From assembly GCA_014730235.1 (NCBI GenBank), contig WJIO01000289.1, forward strand, positions 1 to 14,000: a stretch of 14,000 nt of DNA, given 5' to 3'. This document shows, piece after piece, positions 1 to 6,778 of the stretch. Under the pieces are notes generated by a model, which saw nothing but the letters and a program-made list of their open reading frames with translations, searched no databases and was not told where the DNA came from. Each line of letters opens with the position of its first letter. Position 1 is the stretch's first letter. The position numbers and the translations under genes were made by a program. Source of the DNA: Candidatus Poribacteria bacterium (GTDB taxonomy: Bacteria; Poribacteria; DTPJ01; WJIO01).

Positions 1-1
1 C

Positions 2-967
2 ACGGATACAAAATCTCTTAGCAATCAGGTTTGGGAAATTAGACGGCAAACCCCTTCAACGCCACCTATCGCTAAATTCCTTCAAGGAGAACAGGGAATT
101 GATAAAACTATGGAAGAGCTAATGCCATTGCTTCCATCCTATGCAGAAAGCGCGAAAAGCCTTGTACAGATATTAGAGGTAGATCAGTCAAAACGTCATT
201 TAGTTGTGGAATTGCTGCGGAATAGCAAACCCTTCACCCCACTTAATCGGGAAGTGGAGGAGCAACAGGGATTAAGAAACAGACGGGATAACCTGGCTAT
301 ATTCGAGCTACCAGGCGGAAAAGATGGGGAATTAGCCAAAATATTTAATAATGAAGGTATTATAAAAAATCTGAACCAGATTGTAGATTCAGGCGATGAT
401 GAGATCAGAGTGTATTATATGAGGGATGGTTTGCCCTATGCGGTAATTCAACCGCTGCAAAAGTATCGAAAGCGTCATAATCAATACCTGGAGAAATTTG
501 GGGCAATAACTCCTTATACAATGCCAGGGGCAGATCAGCTTCCTAAACTTGAGCCTTCACGGATTAATCTCCGTTCCCATACAGAAAACGTGCTATACAC
601 GACTAAGGCAATATTACCAGGTGTAGTAACGCCAGTGCCATCTGGCGGGTTTGCCTTCAGCTATGAAAGCTATACAGATCAGGGTTTCGAAATACCTATG
701 CAGGAAACATTCCCTGATTTTGATTCCATGTCTCGCTGGTTAGCTAAAAGGGTTGAAGAGCGAAAAGCTTTAGAGGAAAAACTCCGATTGAGTCTGAATA
801 ATGAGCCTGATAAATACAAAAATGCGCTGATTTCAGCCTGGAAGAATGCATCAGGTAAAGAGCGGGAATGTCTCCAGTATGCAATATTCAGTCTTGGAGT
901 AAACCCTCATAACTATACCAACAATGTAAATTCAATTATCCCTAGTGGACAAACCCAGAATCCATAA
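2..967 (+). CDS. C-terminal part of a probable tubulin-like (Tubulin_2/FtsZl-type) protein, 5' end outside window
   Basis: The frame is open from base 2 without a stop, so the gene enters from the left and 321 residues of its C-terminus are visible; the internal ATG at 110 is probably not the true start. No GTPase signature (tubulin GGGTGSG-type loop) is in the visible part, so the family call is indirect. It rests on the segment around 405-485, where a short strand (EIRVYYMRDGLPYAVI) is followed by a K/R-rich helix with a YRKRHNQY run, which resembles the C-terminal end of large bacterial tubulin-like proteins, and on the vWA membrane protein immediately downstream, a typical partner of that family. 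The last ~80 residues are charged and helical (RWLAKRVEERKALEEKL), possibly coiled coil, then a polar tail. The stop lies 26 bases before the next start, so the genes are probably co-transcribed. It could equally be another large cytoplasmic partner of a vWA protein. Confidence 0.5.
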   Translation, partial: TDTKSLSNQVWEIRRQTPSTPPIAKFLQGEQGIDKTMEELMPLLPSYAESAKSLVQILEVDQSKRHLVVELLRNSKPFTPLNREVEEQQGLRNRRDNLAIFELPGGKDGELAKIFNNEGIIKNLNQIVDSGDDEIRVYYMRDGLPYAVIQPLQKYRKRHNQYLEKFGAITPYTMPGADQLPKLEPSRINLRSHTENVLYTTKAILPGVVTPVPSGGFAFSYESYTDQGFEIPMQETFPDFDSMSRWLAKRVEERKALEEKLRLSLNNEPDKYKNALISAWKNASGKERECLQYAIFSLGVNPHNYTNNVNSIIPSGQTQNP

Positions 968-993
968 TAAGACTTGAGAGGAGGGAGATTACT

Positions 994-3558
994 TTGGGTT
1001 ATATTTATAAAGCCATTGCACTCAGCATTCTCTTATCTGTTGTCACCAATGCTCAATCCGATCAGATGACAAAACCAGTAGAAGCACAACAAGTGCTGTT
1101 TATAATTGACGATAGCTCATCAATGACCGAAACAGCTTTTATGCCGGATGACCCACAGGCAAGCAGATGGGAAGTTTTAAGGAAAGTATTTCCTGAATGG
1201 CTTAATAGTCTTGATTCAGATACTTTTGCAGGAGCTATATCTGTTGGTGGAGTATGCGGCGAAAATCCTAAAATTAACATTCCACTATGCACGGATAGAG
1301 AACGGATAAAATCTGAACTGAGAAATGCCCGGCCTCATGGCAATACTAACCTGAATTCAGTTCTAAAGTCAGTTCCTCAACTGTTTGATATGTCAATTCA
1401 AGGTGGCAAACGTATTATTCTGCTGAGTGATGGATTAAACACTTGTCCGCCACTGGAATCTACATGTGAGATAGCAGCACAGCTTCACAGTGACTATGGG
1501 ATTGTCATTGATGTAGTGGCCTGGATTACTGAATCAAAGATGGAAGACGAGTTTCGCTGTGTCGCAAGAGTTACTGGAGGAACTTTTATTGCACCAAAAA
1601 CTGTAAAGGACTGGCAAAGTATTCCTTTGTCAGATATCAATCCCTGGTCTTATGTAGTCTTCGTCCTCGGATTTGCAACTTTAGTTTTATCTTCAAGAAT
1701 TCTATATAGACAGTGCTTTCATGTGTTTAACTGGAATACTGGTAAATCTACTATGGCGGGAGGGTTTCTAATGCTTTTTGGCGCTTTGGCTTTATATATG
1801 TTTTTGTTTGTGGAGTCAGGTGGAATTGCGTTAATACTGGGGGTTTTTGCGCTGTTCGGAGTTATTTTTTTGTTATCACAAAGGCAGTCTACTAATTCTG
1901 ATTCTGATAAAGATTCATTTGCTCAGTGGCCTAAGATTGCTATATTGCTTATACTAACCCTTATAATGGCAAATATCTGTAACGCGCAAGAAAACTACAT
2001 GAAAAATCCAGATACAAAATTCGCATCTCTACCATATTATCATCATATCCTGGCCATTGATCTGTCTGGTAGTGTAACAAAATACCTGGAGGAGATGAAA
2101 TACTTACTGGCTCGTTATGCTGAGATATATACCCATCCTGGGGAAGAAGTATCTCTTGTAGGCTTTGCATACAATACAAAAGGTTCCGTAAAGAAGTTAT
2201 ACACTTTTACAATACCACCTAGTGGATCAACAATAGCCCTTAGTCGCATCCTGGATGATCTGCAGATTCAGAATCCAAAGCAGACAAAGACATACTACAA
2301 GCCATTAGCGGATTTTTTGAATAATTATTTAAAAGGGGTAAAATTGCATCCTGTTATTGTCGTTATTTCTGATGGCAGGAGTGATGGCCTGCCGTATCTT
2401 CATAATGACGAATTACCTTTTAAAGAGATTTCCTTTGAAAGTCTTGGGATACGTGGTGTATATGCAGCTCCGGGTATTAATAACTGGAAAGTGGCAGTTG
2501 CCGGGGGTGATGGACTAGATTTAACAACTTTATTTCAGAAACCAATACCCACAGAGAAAATTAATAGAAACTCATACCAACCGCTAACACCTATCCTTGA
2601 TCCTGAGTTAATTGAGCCAGCATTTTATACTGAGGTTGATAGAAATCTGTCCCTAAGTCCCAATTGGAATCCGTTTTCACACAGATATTCCGGCAAGCTG
2701 TTCCTTCGGGTTCATAATGAGCAAGTAGCACGCTTTCGGACATTTCGTGTAGAACTTCGTCATGGAAATAAAGCCATTGATATTGGTGGACAAAAAAATA
2801 TTTTGGTGGACAAAAAACCAAAAGAATTTATTTTTCCAATATCATGGGACAAACAAGATGATGGAATTCCACAAGAAGCCATTGTTCAGGTTATCCTTGA
2901 ACAGGGTAATGGAATATATCGCACTATTTATCCTGATATATCAGCAAATATAAGTATAATAAAGTTAGGATATTTGTCAGAATTCTGGTTTGAATTGCTT
3001 GTAATCTTTATTAGCTTTGTTTTATTGATAATATTGCTCTTTCTGATTATACGGAAAGAGATTAACCGGAAGCAAAATCAGAAACAAATAGTTAGAATAA
3101 TGGGTGGTTCAGGTGCTGCTTTGAGTCGTTACCAGTCTATTATGATAGGTGGCAAAGGTTGTTCATTAGAGATTTCTGGAGTTCCAGATGGATTGGTTTT
3201 TGGTACTGCGGAATGGAAAGGAGTTAAAGGTGAAATCGCGATTCAACCTTTTAGTGGGATTCAGATTAGAGTTAACGGAATAGCATCAAGGGAAGTTGTG
3301 AATTACAATTTGGGATATCCGATTCAGTTCATAACTGAAGATGGGAATGCTTATGATTTCACTCTATATTCAGGTACATATAAAGATATTACTCCTGGTG
3401 TATTTCCAGACCCAACTGGATTGGATAATCTAGGTACAGAAATACACTCTCAATCTTTTGGTGATATAATATCCAGTGATTCTTCTATTACAGGATTGCA
3501 GTTTAGTCCAAATGGAGGAAATAATCAAGATAATAGTAAATATGATCCATATATTTGA
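994..3558 (+). CDS. Membrane protein with two von Willebrand factor A domains and a cytoplasmic C-terminal beta domain
   Basis: Starts at TTG 994, with a strong GAGGAGGG about 6 bases upstream. The 854-residue product begins with a signal peptide (1-20, ending TNA). vWA domain 1 spans about 33-212: MIDAS D39-x-S41-x-S43, T118 in HGNTNL and D146 in LLSDG. Hydrophobic segments follow at about 217-234, 254-272, 276-295 and 314-330. vWA domain 2 covers about 350-515, with DLSGS at 356-360 (its preceding D355 frame is AIDLSGS) and D460 in VVISDG. After a beta-rich stretch comes a helix at about 660-686 with KE/RK residues behind it, then a beta-rich domain at 698-800 of FHA-like appearance and an N/S-rich tail. 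The predicted topology puts both vWA domains outside the membrane and the C-terminal domain in the cytoplasm. Metal-dependent adhesion or complex assembly is typical of vWA domains; the ligand is unknown. It sits between the tubulin-like gene and a small membrane gene, probably in one operon. Confidence 0.85.
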   Translation: MGYIYKAIALSILLSVVTNAQSDQMTKPVEAQQVLFIIDDSSSMTETAFMPDDPQASRWEVLRKVFPEWLNSLDSDTFAGAISVGGVCGENPKINIPLCTDRERIKSELRNARPHGNTNLNSVLKSVPQLFDMSIQGGKRIILLSDGLNTCPPLESTCEIAAQLHSDYGIVIDVVAWITESKMEDEFRCVARVTGGTFIAPKTVKDWQSIPLSDINPWSYVVFVLGFATLVLSSRILYRQCFHVFNWNTGKSTMAGGFLMLFGALALYMFLFVESGGIALILGVFALFGVIFLLSQRQSTNSDSDKDSFAQWPKIAILLILTLIMANICNAQENYMKNPDTKFASLPYYHHILAIDLSGSVTKYLEEMKYLLARYAEIYTHPGEEVSLVGFAYNTKGSVKKLYTFTIPPSGSTIALSRILDDLQIQNPKQTKTYYKPLADFLNNYLKGVKLHPVIVVISDGRSDGLPYLHNDELPFKEISFESLGIRGVYAAPGINNWKVAVAGGDGLDLTTLFQKPIPTEKINRNSYQPLTPILDPELIEPAFYTEVDRNLSLSPNWNPFSHRYSGKLFLRVHNEQVARFRTFRVELRHGNKAIDIGGQKNILVDKKPKEFIFPISWDKQDDGIPQEAIVQVILEQGNGIYRTIYPDISANISIIKLGYLSEFWFELLVIFISFVLLIILLFLIIRKEINRKQNQKQIVRIMGGSGAALSRYQSIMIGGKGCSLEISGVPDGLVFGTAEWKGVKGEIAIQPFSGIQIRVNGIASREVVNYNLGYPIQFITEDGNAYDFTLYSGTYKDITPGVFPDPTGLDNLGTEIHSQSFGDIISSDSSITGLQFSPNGGNNQDNSKYDPYI

Positions 3559-3569
3559 TGGAGGTTATC

Positions 3570-3896
3570 ATGTATAGAATGATTCCAGAATTAATAATTG
3601 GTTTAAGCATTGGAATATGGCTGTTTATATGTCTTGCGCTCTACAGATATTCAAGGAAAGCTGCATGGTTGGCTGGTTCTACAGTTGCATCGAGTTTGTT
3701 TCTTCTTGGTTCTACAATTGCGTTTAGTTTTATGGTCAGATGCGCCATTTTTCTTATACCTTTATGGTCTGCAATTCTAATACTTCTCATAATTCATCTG
3801 AAATCTGCTCTACATTCTTCTGAAAACCTGAACAAAAATTTCCAGGAACCAAATCCAAGAATTAATATACAATTCCCCAATGATTTGGGAATATAG
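3570..3896 (+). CDS. Small three-helix membrane protein of the vWA operon
   Basis: I do not recognise this 108-residue protein. It has three hydrophobic segments at about 7-26, 31-54 and 56-76 and a polar, N/P-rich cytoplasmic-type tail (PNPRINIQFPNDLGI). I chose ATG 3570 because GGAGG lies at 3560-3564 with a 5-base spacer. In-frame alternatives are TTG 3555 and ATG 3558, which would overlap the vWA stop codon at 3556-3558. The 11-base spacing after the vWA gene indicates translational linkage, so it is probably a membrane partner of the double-vWA protein. No catalytic motif is visible. Confidence 0.7.
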   Translation: MYRMIPELIIGLSIGIWLFICLALYRYSRKAAWLAGSTVASSLFLLGSTIAFSFMVRCAIFLIPLWSAILILLIIHLKSALHSSENLNKNFQEPNPRINIQFPNDLGI

Positions 3897-3944
3897 ACAA
3901 ATAAAAAACTCGTATTGTATCCAAAACTATCCTAAAAAGACCTA

Positions 3945-3963
3945 ATACCAATTTAAATAAATA
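3945..3963 (+). repeat. Left terminal inverted repeat of the IS630 element
   Basis: Nineteen bases matching the reverse complement of 5062-5080 exactly; the match stops at 3964. The first three bases include the duplicated TA target. Confidence 0.9.
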
Positions 3964-3980
3964 TTGTATTATGCTATAAT
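3952..3980 (+). promoter_or_regulatory. Promoter of the IS630 transposase
   Basis: TATAAT at 3975-3980, preceded by TGC (extended -10), with TTTAAA (4 of 6 matches to the -35 consensus) at 3952-3957 and a 17-base spacer. It overlaps the left terminal repeat, so transposase binding there could repress it. Confidence 0.55.
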
Positions 3981-4034
3981 TGACGCCATAGGAAGAAAAG
4001 ATCATGTATACTTGACTTTCCAATGGAGTTGATT

Positions 4035-5053
4035 ATGAAAGCAATAGCATTATTAGAACATGTGACAGAGTCGGAACTTGCAGAGAAAATACGCCATGAA
4101 AAGGATGCATCAGTCCGGGACAAATATCGTGCTATACTATGGATATATCAAGGAGAAAGTCGTGTTGAGATAGCCAAACGTCTGGGTATTGGCAATAATA
4201 CTCTTTACAGGTGGGTAAAGCGATATAACACCAGTGGAGAGTCAGGACTTCATCGCCAACCGGGACAAGGTAGGAACCCGATCCTAACACCGGATAAAGT
4301 GGAGAAGATAAAGGACTGGGTATCTGAAGGGGAAGGGGTATGGACACTGAAACGTATGATGCTGAAACTGGAGGAATCAGAGGGTATATGTGTAACCCAG
4401 CAAGCTATCTGGTATGCGTTGCAGGATTCAGGCTGGAGTTGGAAGACAGGAAGACCAACCAACCCAAAAGGCGACAAGGATGCACAGGAAGCCTTCAAAA
4501 AAGGGGGCTAACAGAAGCAGCAGAAGATGGTAGTGGGGTTATCTTTGCAGATACTATGCGCTATGGGTTGATAAGCAATCCCTGGCGGAACTGGGGACCC
4601 GTGGGAGAGGGAGTATCTATACCCAAGCAGATGGAGTTTGAGTGGGGTTATCTGTGGGCAGAAATAAAGGTTTTGTCAGGAGAGGTGAATGTATGGTTTC
4701 TTCCAGAGATGAATGGAGCTACTTTATCCAAAATAGTGGCTAAGATGCCGGAAAAATGGGGTAACAATGTGGCTTTGGTTTGGGACAACGCAGGAGCACA
4801 CAAGTCAGCGGCTAAGAATCTTCCAGATGGCATAAACGTAATACCATTGCCAGCATACAGTCCAGAACTGAATTCTGTGGAGCGTTTCTTTCAGGAATTA
4901 CGTCGCAGCATAGCCAACAAGATATTCGGTTCTCTGGAAGAGCTTGAGGACGCTTTATCAGAAGCCTTGAAGGAATATTTCCAGAACACAGAGAAAGTCA
5001 GACAATTGTGTGCATATCCCTGGATCCTTGAGCAGATTCAGGGAACAGGATAA
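4035..5053 (+). CDS. IS630-family transposase, expressed across two frames
   Basis: The first frame runs to a stop at 4509-4511 and the second is open from before 4340 to 5053. Joined by a -1 shift at an A6G5 run they give about 339 residues, the usual family length. The N-terminal part has a helix-turn-helix (about residues 41-64: SRVEIAKRLGIGNNTLYRW) for binding the inverted repeats. The second frame carries the DDE triad: D codon at 4550 (VIFADTMRYG), D at 4784 (VWDNAGAHKS) and E at 4880 (YSPELNSVERF). ATG 4035 is preferred because GGAG sits 6 bases upstream; ATG 4023 is the alternative. The enzyme should cut and paste the element into TA sites. The split is either a programmed frameshift, known in this family, or a decaying copy; the intact triad and ends favour the former. 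Confidence 0.85.
4494..4507 (+). promoter_or_regulatory. Probable -1 frameshift site in the IS630 transposase
   Basis: First-frame codons read TTC AAA AAA GGG GGC and meet TAA two codons later. Slippage of the lysine tRNA back one base on the A6 run moves ribosomes into the second frame (reading AGG GGG CTA). The heptamer is not the ideal A AAA AAG phase, so P-site slippage or transcriptional slippage on the A6G5 run are both possible. Confidence 0.55.
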
Positions 5054-5061
5054 TAAATTAT

Positions 5062-5080
5062 TATTTATTTAAATTGGTAT
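5062..5080 (-). repeat. Right terminal inverted repeat of the IS630 element
   Basis: Exact reverse complement of 3945-3963. It begins 8 bases after the transposase stop codon and ends at the TA that joins the IS5 remnant. Confidence 0.9.
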
Positions 5081-5219
5081 AATTCATAGAATATGCCGTT
5101 GAGAATCTCACGCATATCTACTTCACGTGGTCTTCCACCTGCTTTGGCTGCTGGTATCAAAGGCTTATAATATGCCATTCGGAATCATTCAGATCGCTAG
5201 GGTATGGTTTTCTTTCCAT
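5081..5219 (-). pseudogene. IS5-family transposase, N-terminal fragment, frameshifted
   Basis: From ATG at 5219 the minus strand reads [18 protein letters not shown], then hits TGA at 5159-5157. Shifting one base near 5163-5168 restores [18 protein letters not shown], then [12 protein letters not shown]. This is the classic DUF4096-type N-terminus of IS5-group transposases. A one-base deletion in or near codon 19 therefore breaks the frame, and the remaining coding sequence is cut off by the IS630 end. It is dead. Confidence 0.8.
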
Positions 5220-5274
5220 AGCCCATTAGTTTATTACATTATAATCGCTTCATCAACTTTTCAGACACGCTCTA
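5081..5274 (-). mobile_element. Truncated IS5-family element (5' end only)
   Basis: The right boundary is a terminal repeat reading GAGCGTGTCTGAAAAGT on the minus strand, beginning at 5272 and typical of the IS427/IS1031-type IS5 elements, followed by TA at 5273-5274. Inside is the start of an IS5-type transposase. The copy stops exactly at the TA where IS630 inserted. Its other half is not found left of IS630 (bases 3897-3945 do not encode the expected continuation), so a deletion accompanied or followed the insertion. Confidence 0.75.
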
Positions 5275-5276
5275 AA

Positions 5277-5555
5277 ATGATTAGGGGTAAAAGTCCAGAC
5301 AGTACCAAGCTTTTCAATATAATTCAAAAATATACGAAGATGATTCAACAGGGCTCAAAATCCAGTGCGTCTGGAACTCCAAAGGGGTTGACATAAAAGT
5401 GAGAAAATGTGTCCATGTGGCATATACGTGGCAAATAGAATGCCTAACAATACTAAATTATACTGAAAAATACTGAAACAAACCAAAAAGCAAAGATGGT
5501 GAAAACCCAAGAAATACTTAACTCAATGAAGGTATCCTAAATTATTCTTAAAAGC
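5277..5555. other. AT-rich non-coding stretch between IS5 remnant and tRNA fragment
   Basis: About 280 bases without a convincing gene. It holds TTGACA at 5388-5393 with no matching -10 at normal spacing, and a short direct repeat ATACTGAAA twice near 5461-5476. These could be integrase arm-type sites given the adjoining att-like junction, but nothing in the sequence proves it. Confidence 0.4.
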
Positions 5556-5566
5556 TGGTCTTCGGA

Positions 5567-5611
5567 CTCCGGATCTAAAGGCCGTCGGTTCGAATCCGAC
5601 CAGGCATACCA
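5567..5611 (+). pseudogene. 3' half of a tRNA, probably tRNA-Arg(CCG); attachment-site remnant
   Basis: The segment gives anticodon loop CTCCGGA (anticodon CCG at 5569-5571), 3' anticodon strand TCTAA (5574-5578), a variable loop of 5, a perfect T arm (GTCGG at 5584-5588, loop TTCGAAT, CCGAC at 5596-5600), an acceptor 3' strand CAGGCAT (5601-5607), discriminator A and CCA (5609-5611). The bases before it do not complete a tRNA: the 5' anticodon strand mispairs and no ATGCCTG-like acceptor strand or D arm is present. A tRNA 3' fragment with an integrase reading towards it is the classic signature of site-specific integration. Identity depends on where the true anticodon stem lies, so Arg(CCG) is the best reading only. 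Confidence 0.7.
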
Positions 5612-5612
5612 A

Positions 5613-6197
5613 CTATAAACCCTGTGAAGATGTAGCTTCATGGGGTTTTCCCTTTCTCGGTGTGTCAGCAAAATTACCTGCCGAGTGTCCTAATAGTGTC
5701 CTAAATTTGCCGGAGCGTTCTGCATAAGGGAGTTTCATGACCTGCTGGTTGATGTGATCCTGGGATAGATGAGCATATTGAAGTGTTGTTTCGTAACTCC
5801 TGTGGCCCATCAACTCCTGCACTTCCCGGAGTGGAACACCCGCCATCACAAGCTGGGAGGCAAATGTATGCCTTAAAGTGTGCAGTGTAACATTTTTCAA
5901 GCCAGCATCTTTCACTATACGTCCAAGACTTTTCTTTATATTACTCCTGAGCCTTTTACCCCTGAAAGTGAATACATAATCACTTTTAATTTCGTTTTCT
6001 ATGTAATATCTTCTGTGTTCCTGAAGAACATCAAATAATACAGGGGTTATTGGAAGTATTCTTGAGCGGTAGTTTTTTGTATGCCAGTCTTTTTTGGCCT
6101 GGACTGTTATAATTCCCATATCAAAATCAATATCAGACCACTGCAGATTAAAAAGCTCTGACTTTCTAATGCCCGTATGCAAAGCTTCTCTTCCTAT
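5613..6197 (-). pseudogene. Tyrosine recombinase/integrase, N-terminally truncated
   Basis: About 189 residues from TTG 6182 make up a complete phage-integrase catalytic domain: R6 (HTGIRKSEL), K36 in the beta-hairpin, H101-x-x-R104 (HTLRH), H127 (MGHRS) and the nucleophile Y136 (LQYAH). The SAM-like core-binding domain that should precede it is missing; in frame, a TAA lies at 6200-6198, only six codons upstream of the TTG, and the start region of the next gene begins there. A working integrase of this type is about 300 residues or more, so this copy has most likely lost activity. It ends 2 bases from the tRNA fragment, oriented towards it, which marks it as the integrase of the element inserted at this tRNA. 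The alternative is a rare stand-alone catalytic protein started at TTG 6182. Confidence 0.8.
5617..5649 (+). terminator. Rho-independent-type terminator hairpin behind the tRNA fragment
   Basis: AAACCCTGTGAAG (5617-5629) pairs with CTTCATGGGGTTT (5636-5648) through 13 bp including two G-U pairs, around a 6-base loop, ending in TTTT. It starts 5 bases after the tRNA CCA, as expected for the original tRNA gene's terminator, and overlaps the last codons of the integrase on the other strand. Confidence 0.6.
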
Positions 6198-6245
6198 TTA
6201 TAGACATGGTTGATGAAGATAACAATTATAATAGGGAATTTAAAA

Positions 6246-6752
6246 ATGTGGATCCGGGATCATATATGGCCAATATTTAGCGCAGTTGTAGCTGCCATTT
6301 TTTTCGCTGTTTATCTTATACTATCCGTTCATCTTTATATTTTGGCTCAAGCTATAATAATTCTATACGCTTTAATATGCTTCTTTTGGTTAGTTCCTTG
6401 GTTTCTTCGTGGAAACTATGAGAAAGACCGCAAACAAAGCATATTATTAGCGATTTTTATGATGTTACTTTCTACATTTGCTTGCATCCTTTGTTTTTCT
6501 TTAATATATTATAAAATGGGAGTTTTTTATGATGAGGGATCAAAAAGAATCCAGGCATTGCTTCCTGAATGTCTTTATTTTAGTGTAGTTACCTGGACGA
6601 CTCTTGGCTATGGTGACTATTATCCCTGTGGCTGGTCACGTTTTATTGCATCTTTTGAGGCCCTTATAGGATATGCCGTTATGGGATTAATTATAGGTTT
6701 CATTGCTACTTTTTCATACAACTCACTAATTAATAACAGTGAAAATAATTAA
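6246..6752 (+). CDS. Two-transmembrane-pore-type K+ channel protein
   Basis: 168 residues from ATG 6246 (AGGGA at 6233-6237, 8-base spacer); in-frame TTG 6210 and ATG 6213 would add 11-12 residues without a clear ribosome site. Hydrophobic helices at about 8-28, 31-54 and 66-89 precede a pore helix (109-118) and the potassium selectivity filter TTLGYGD (118-124), then the inner helix 131-155 with glycines (GYAVMGLIIG) that could form the gating hinge. No cytoplasmic RCK/TrkA-N or cyclic-nucleotide domain is present, so gating must come from elsewhere. The channel should sit in the inner membrane as a tetramer and let K+ flow. The STAND ATPase gene starts 26 bases downstream, so the pair is probably an operon, and the ATPase is a candidate regulator. 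Confidence 0.85.
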   Translation: MWIRDHIWPIFSAVVAAIFFAVYLILSVHLYILAQAIIILYALICFFWLVPWFLRGNYEKDRKQSILLAIFMMLLSTFACILCFSLIYYKMGVFYDEGSKRIQALLPECLYFSVVTWTTLGYGDYYPCGWSRFIASFEALIGYAVMGLIIGFIATFSYNSLINNSENN

Positions 6753-6778
6753 TAAAGGAAACGGGTGAAATTGAGGAA

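Larger units (their letters stand above)
3946..5079 (+). mobile_element. IS630-family insertion sequence with TA target duplication
   Basis: A 19-bp perfect inverted repeat (ATACCAATTTAAATAAATA) occurs at 3945-3963 and, reversed, at 5062-5080. Each copy contains the TA dinucleotide (3946-3947 and 5078-5079) that IS630/Tc1-mariner elements duplicate on insertion, so the element proper is 3948-5077, about 1.13 kb, normal for the family. It carries a two-frame transposase. A good promoter lies inside the left end. The right end abuts an IS5-family remnant, showing that this element inserted into an older copy. Confidence 0.9.

Noticed and set aside
2785-2817. Direct repeat GGTGGACAAAAAA, two copies 20 bases apart, inside the vWA gene
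   Set aside because: It encodes ordinary linker-like residues (GGQKNI and LVDKKPK in different frames) and has no third copy; probably chance in A-rich DNA.
5127-5396. Plus-strand open frame of 89 codons
   Set aside because: It lies over the IS5 remnant read on the wrong strand and runs through that element's terminal repeat; no ribosome site or family resemblance.
5461-5476. Repeated ATACTGAAA as a possible CRISPR-like or integrase arm repeat
   Set aside because: Only two short adjacent copies with no spacers; insufficient for a claim.
5574-5578. Alternative tRNA reading with anticodon CTA (suppressor or pyrrolysine type) from the ATCTAAA loop
   Set aside because: The flanking stem strands would not pair, whereas the CTCCGGA loop has a matching 3' strand and correct variable-loop length.
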